Position numbers and translations under genes: made by a program. From the NCBI GenBank assembly GCA_017620315.1, contig JAFZQQ010000141.1, positions 1-8,597 on the forward strand: DNA of 8,597 nt, written 5' to 3'. Positions 6,111-8,597 of this stretch are shown here, in pieces. Source of the DNA: Oscillospiraceae bacterium (lineage in GTDB: Bacteria > Bacillota > Clostridia > Oscillospirales > Oscillospiraceae). Numbering within the stretch: the first letter of the stretch is position 1; every line of letters begins with the position of its first letter. A model generated the notes under the pieces. The model saw only the letters and a list, made by a program, of their open reading frames with translations, was not told the origin of the DNA and ran no database searches.

Positions 6111-7056
6111 CGCCCACTTCCTCCATCACCGCGCGTACTATGGCGTCCTTGACCTCCTGCTGCGTCATGCCGTATATCGTGCAGCCGGAGGCAGCCTTGT
6201 GTCCGCCGCCGCCAAAGCGTGCGCAAACCGCGGCCGCGTTTACGCGCGCGCCCGTGCGGACGCTGAGCTTCCACTCGCCGCCCTCGCGCTGCTTCATCGT
6301 CACAGAGCAGTCGGTTCCCTCGACCTGTCCGCCGAGAGCGGCAAGGTCGTCTGTGTCGTTTTCGGTAAGCTCAAGCTCACGCTGCAGCGAAAGCGGGAGC
6401 TGCACAATGACGATGCGCCCCTTGTCGAAAAACTCCATCTCGCTCATAAGCCTCGACTCAAGCGCGATGCGTTTTTTTGTCTTTGTCCGGAAGTGCAGCT
6501 TGTTCGCCGCGCGGAAATCTATTCCCGTGTCTATAAGCGCCGCGGCGACGCGGTGCGTGTTCGCGGTGACGTTGGAATAAACGAAGCAGCCCGTGTCCGT
6601 CGCCACCGCAACGTAGAGCGGCAGCGCTGCCTTCTTTGTCAACTGCCCGAGCTCGACGGCAAGCTCGTAAATGATCTCGCCGCAGGCGGCGCACTCCGTG
6701 CGCACGAAGCTGTTCTTTCCGAAGCCCTCATAGGTCGGGTGATGATCTATCGCAAGCTCCACGCGGTCGCGCAGGTGCTCCGCGTTCTTCGGGAACAGGC
6801 CGAGCGCCGCGAGGTCTACCGACACCACGGTGTCGAAGGCATAGTCCTCAGCCGCCCACAGCCCCTCGACGTAAGAGGCGTAGAACGGGACCACCTCATC
6901 GTTTTTAAGAAGCCAGGCAATCTTTCCGATGCCGCGCAGGATATGGCAAAGCGCCGCGGCGGAGCCCAGAGTGTCGCCGTCGGGACTCTTGTGCGTCAGT
7001 ATGAGATAGTTGTCGTGCCCGCGGAGGAACTCCGCGACTTCCTTAATGTCACGCAT
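6103..7056 (-). CDS. nrnA: DHH/DHHA1 phosphoesterase, NrnA-type oligoribonuclease and pAp phosphatase
   Basis: A 317-residue metal-dependent phosphoesterase. NrnA homologues degrade 2-5-nt RNAs at the end of mRNA decay and dephosphorylate 3'-phosphoadenosine 5'-phosphate. The DHH-domain motifs are present in order: THKSPDGD (21-28), VSVD (78-81), DHH (104-106) and ATDTG (152-156). The DHHA1 substrate-binding motif GGGGHKAASG is at 282-291. Length matches the ~310-320 of the family. Start ATG 7056 overlaps the rbfA stop by one base (TGATG), with AGAGG about 10 nt upstream. NrnA also hydrolyses pGpG, the c-di-GMP breakdown product, in some species, which is of mild interest given the GGDEF gene nearby, but that link is inference. 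NrnA function is assigned by family and operon position, not by proof. Confidence 0.9.
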   Translation of the reverse strand: MRDIKEVAEFLRGHDNYLILTHKSPDGDTLGSAAALCHILRGIGKIAWLLKNDEVVPFYASYVEGLWAAEDYAFDTVVSVDLAALGLFPKNAEHLRDRVELAIDHHPTYEGFGKNSFVRTECAACGEIIYELAVELGQLTKKAALPLYVAVATDTGCFVYSNVTANTHRVAAALIDTGIDFRAANKLHFRTKTKKRIALESRLMSEMEFFDKGRIVIVQLPLSLQRELELTENDTDDLAALGGQVEGTDCSVTMKQREGGEWKLSVRTGARVNAAAVCARFGGGGHKAASGCTIYGMTQQEVKDAIVRAVMEEVGDA

Positions 7057-7448
7057 CAGTCGTCATCCTCTAAAACGATGTCCGCATTCGCGGGGTTCGC
7101 CGGTTTTACCACGTCAGGGTTCCGCAGCATTTCAAGGATGTGCGCCCCGTGCTCGATCGAGTCGTCCGCGCTGAACTGGAGCTCCGGGGTATAACGAAGC
7201 TGTATCGCCTGCCCCAGCTCGCGCCTGAGATAGCCGGCGGCGCTCTTGAGTCCTTTGATCACGTCCTTTTCCTTTGTCTTGTCCAGAACGCTGACAAAAA
7301 CACGCGCATAGCGCAGATCGCTGGTGGTGTCCACATGCGTGACCGTCACCATCCCGCCCTGCACACGCGGATCCTTGAGCGTGCGGATGAGAGAGGAAAG
7401 CTCCTTTTGTATTTCCTCGTTGATTCGGTTTATTCTGTTGCCAGCCAT
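7056..7448 (-). CDS. rbfA: 30S ribosome-binding factor RbfA
   Basis: A 130-residue KH-fold protein that binds the 30S subunit during late maturation and cold adaptation. It shows the family pattern RINEEIQKELSSLI (about 8-21), DPRVQGGMVTVTHV (26-39) and the TTSDLRYARVFVSVL segment that follows, then a C-terminal tail ending in acidic residues (LEDDD). Length is typical (~115-130). Start ATG 7448 has a strong GGAGGT with a 5-nt gap. It follows infB by 64 nt, with a terminator-like hairpin in between, and overlaps nrnA by one base. Confidence 0.94.
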   Translation of the reverse strand: MAGNRINRINEEIQKELSSLIRTLKDPRVQGGMVTVTHVDTTSDLRYARVFVSVLDKTKEKDVIKGLKSAAGYLRRELGQAIQLRYTPELQFSADDSIEHGAHILEMLRNPDVVKPANPANADIVLEDDD

Positions 7449-7474
7449 AATATACCTCCCCCCGGTTATTGGGA

Positions 7475-7504
7475 TAAAAACGGGGACGGGCTCCGCCCGC
7501 CCCC
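7475..7504 (-). terminator. Intra-operon terminator/attenuator between infB and rbfA
   Basis: On the minus strand, 8 nt after the infB stop codon, a 10-bp GC-rich stem with one G:U pair (arms 7482-7491 and 7495-7504) and loop GGA is followed by G-TTTTT-AT. This is a standard intrinsic terminator shape. The remaining ~26 nt before rbfA hold its ribosome site but no visible promoter, so partial termination with read-through seems more likely than an operon end. Confidence 0.68.
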
Positions 7505-7512
7505 AAATACTC

Positions 7513-8597
7513 TTACTGCTCGATCTGCTCCATCACAAAGGCCTCGACAACGTCGCCGAGCTTGATGTCGTTAAACTTTTCAAAGCTGAGACCGCACTCG
7601 TAACCGGAGGCGACCTCCTTAACGGCGTCCTTAAAGCGCTGCAGCGAAGCAAGCTGACCCTCGTGGATAACGATGCCGTCGCGCACGATGCGCACCTCGC
7701 AGGCGCGCTGGATCTTGCCGTCCGTAACATAGCAGCCCGCGACCGTACCGACGTTCGAGACCTTGTAGGTCTGGCGCACCTCAGCGTGGCCGATGACGCT
7801 CTCGCGGTACTTGGGCGAGAGCATGCCCTTCATCGCCGCCTCGACCTCGTCTATCGCGTCGTAAATAACGCGGTACATACGCATATCGACGTGCATACGC
7901 TTCGCGCTCTCCGCGGCGACCGCGTCCGGACGGACGTTGAAGCCGACAATGATCGCGTTGGAGGTGGAGGCGAGCATTACGTCGCTCTCGTTGATCGCAC
8001 CGACGGCGTTGTGGATAACGCGCACGCGCACCTCGTCGTTGGACAGCTTCTCCAGAGAGGTCTTGACCGCCTCCGCGGAGCCCTGGACGTCCGCCTTGAC
8101 GATGATATTGAGGTTCTTCATCTCGCCCGCCTGGATCTGGCTGAACAGATCCTCCAGCGAGACCTTGGTAACGGGCGCGTTCGCCTTCTGTTTCTCCTCC
8201 TCCTTGCGCTGCTCGACCAGCTCGCGCGCAAGGCGCTCGTCGGCGACGGCGTTGAAGGTAGCGCCGGCGCCGGGCACATCGCCGAGACCGGTGATCTCCA
8301 CGGGGACGGAGGGGCCCGCCTCGGTCATGCGCTGGCCCTTGTCGCCTATCATCGCGCGAACGCGGCCGACCGCGGTGCCGGCGATGATGATGTCGCCCTG
8401 GTGCAGGGTGCCGTTTTGCACAAGGAGCGTTGCAATTGGGCCGCGGCCCTTGTCCAGGCGCGCCTCGATGACCGTGCCGGAAGCAGCGCGGTTCGGGTTC
8501 GCCTTGAGCTCCGCGACCTCGGCGGTGAGCGCGACCATCTCAAGAAGATTGTCAACACCCATGCCGGTCTTTGCGGAGATCGGGCAAACGATGGTCT
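7513..8597 (-). CDS. infB: Translation initiation factor IF-2, C-terminal ~360 residues (gene enters from the right edge)
   Basis: IF-2 is the GTPase that brings initiator fMet-tRNA to the 30S subunit and promotes subunit joining. The frame is open to the right edge, so the ATG at 8562 is an internal methionine, not a start. The fragment begins at the end of the G domain with the G5 signature [16 protein letters not shown]. Domain II follows ([16 protein letters not shown] and onwards), then a charged linker ([12 protein letters not shown]), and domain C1 ([16 protein letters not shown], and [10 protein letters not shown] further on). Domain C2 binds the initiator tRNA ([23 protein letters not shown], then [20 protein letters not shown] and [13 protein letters not shown]). 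The end, at TAA 7513-7515, is normal. The G1-G4 motifs and N-terminal domains are outside the window. It is upstream of rbfA in the usual nusA-infB-rbfA operon. Confidence 0.97.
   Translation of the reverse strand, partial: TIVCPISAKTGMGVDNLLEMVALTAEVAELKANPNRAASGTVIEARLDKGRGPIATLLVQNGTLHQGDIIIAGTAVGRVRAMIGDKGQRMTEAGPSVPVEITGLGDVPGAGATFNAVADERLARELVEQRKEEEKQKANAPVTKVSLEDLFSQIQAGEMKNLNIIVKADVQGSAEAVKTSLEKLSNDEVRVRVIHNAVGAINESDVMLASTSNAIIVGFNVRPDAVAAESAKRMHVDMRMYRVIYDAIDEVEAAMKGMLSPKYRESVIGHAEVRQTYKVSNVGTVAGCYVTDGKIQRACEVRIVRDGIVIHEGQLASLQRFKDAVKEVASGYECGLSFEKFNDIKLGDVVEAFVMEQIEQ

Noticed and set aside
5752..7194. Open frame of 480 codons on the plus strand across truB, nrnA and rbfA
   Set aside because: It is antisense to three genes with clear family motifs and overlapping junctions. 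Its translation is Arg/Ala-rich with no recognisable domain, as expected of a shadow frame in GC-rich DNA.
7513..8562. infB start at the ATG at 8562
   Set aside because: The frame continues upstream to the window edge and encodes the conserved IF-2 ISAKTG motif, so this methionine is internal.

Overview
The window reads as chromosomal DNA from a Gram-positive anaerobe of the Bacillota (Clostridia), most plausibly an Oscillospiraceae/Ruminococcaceae-type gut bacterium. This rests on three things: the gene order infB-rbfA-nrnA(DHH)-truB-ribF, strong AGGAGG-type ribosome binding sites, and a BspA-like secreted leucine-rich-repeat protein of the style common in that group. The taxon is an inference, since no rRNA is present. 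All recognised genes lie on the minus strand, so the window reads from right to left.

Right half (8597 to 4341) is the housekeeping translation operon. It holds the C-terminal part of infB (IF2), rbfA (30S maturation), an nrnA-type DHH nanoRNase/pAp phosphatase, truB (tRNA pseudouridine-55 synthase) and ribF (riboflavin kinase/FAD synthetase). Three junctions are overlapping or nearly touching: rbfA/nrnA share 1 nt, nrnA/truB share 8 nt, and truB/ribF are 12 nt apart. The infB-rbfA junction is different: its 64-nt gap holds a hairpin plus T-tract that looks like an intrinsic terminator or attenuator inside the operon. The operon ends at a terminator whose stem contains the last codons and stop codon of ribF, followed at once by a second, perfectly symmetrical terminator.

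Middle (about 3945 to 4340) is non-coding and is the most unusual part. A 290-bp module made almost entirely of consecutive hairpins lies between two exact 32-bp direct copies of the ribF-end terminator. Its ends carry an imperfect 11-bp inverted repeat. No transposase or convincing ORF is present. It may be a dispersed, MITE-like or structured-RNA repeat; this is inference from the sequence alone.

Left half (3914 to 1) holds three genes. The first is a membrane diguanylate-cyclase-like protein (seven predicted membrane segments plus a GGDEF domain with an AGDEF signature). Next, 22 nt downstream, is a 700-residue secreted BspA-type LRR protein, probably in the same transcript. The last is the first 187 codons of a uridine phosphorylase (udp) with its own promoter. 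The GGDEF/LRR pair suggests c-di-GMP signalling linked to a surface or secreted protein, but only by adjacency.
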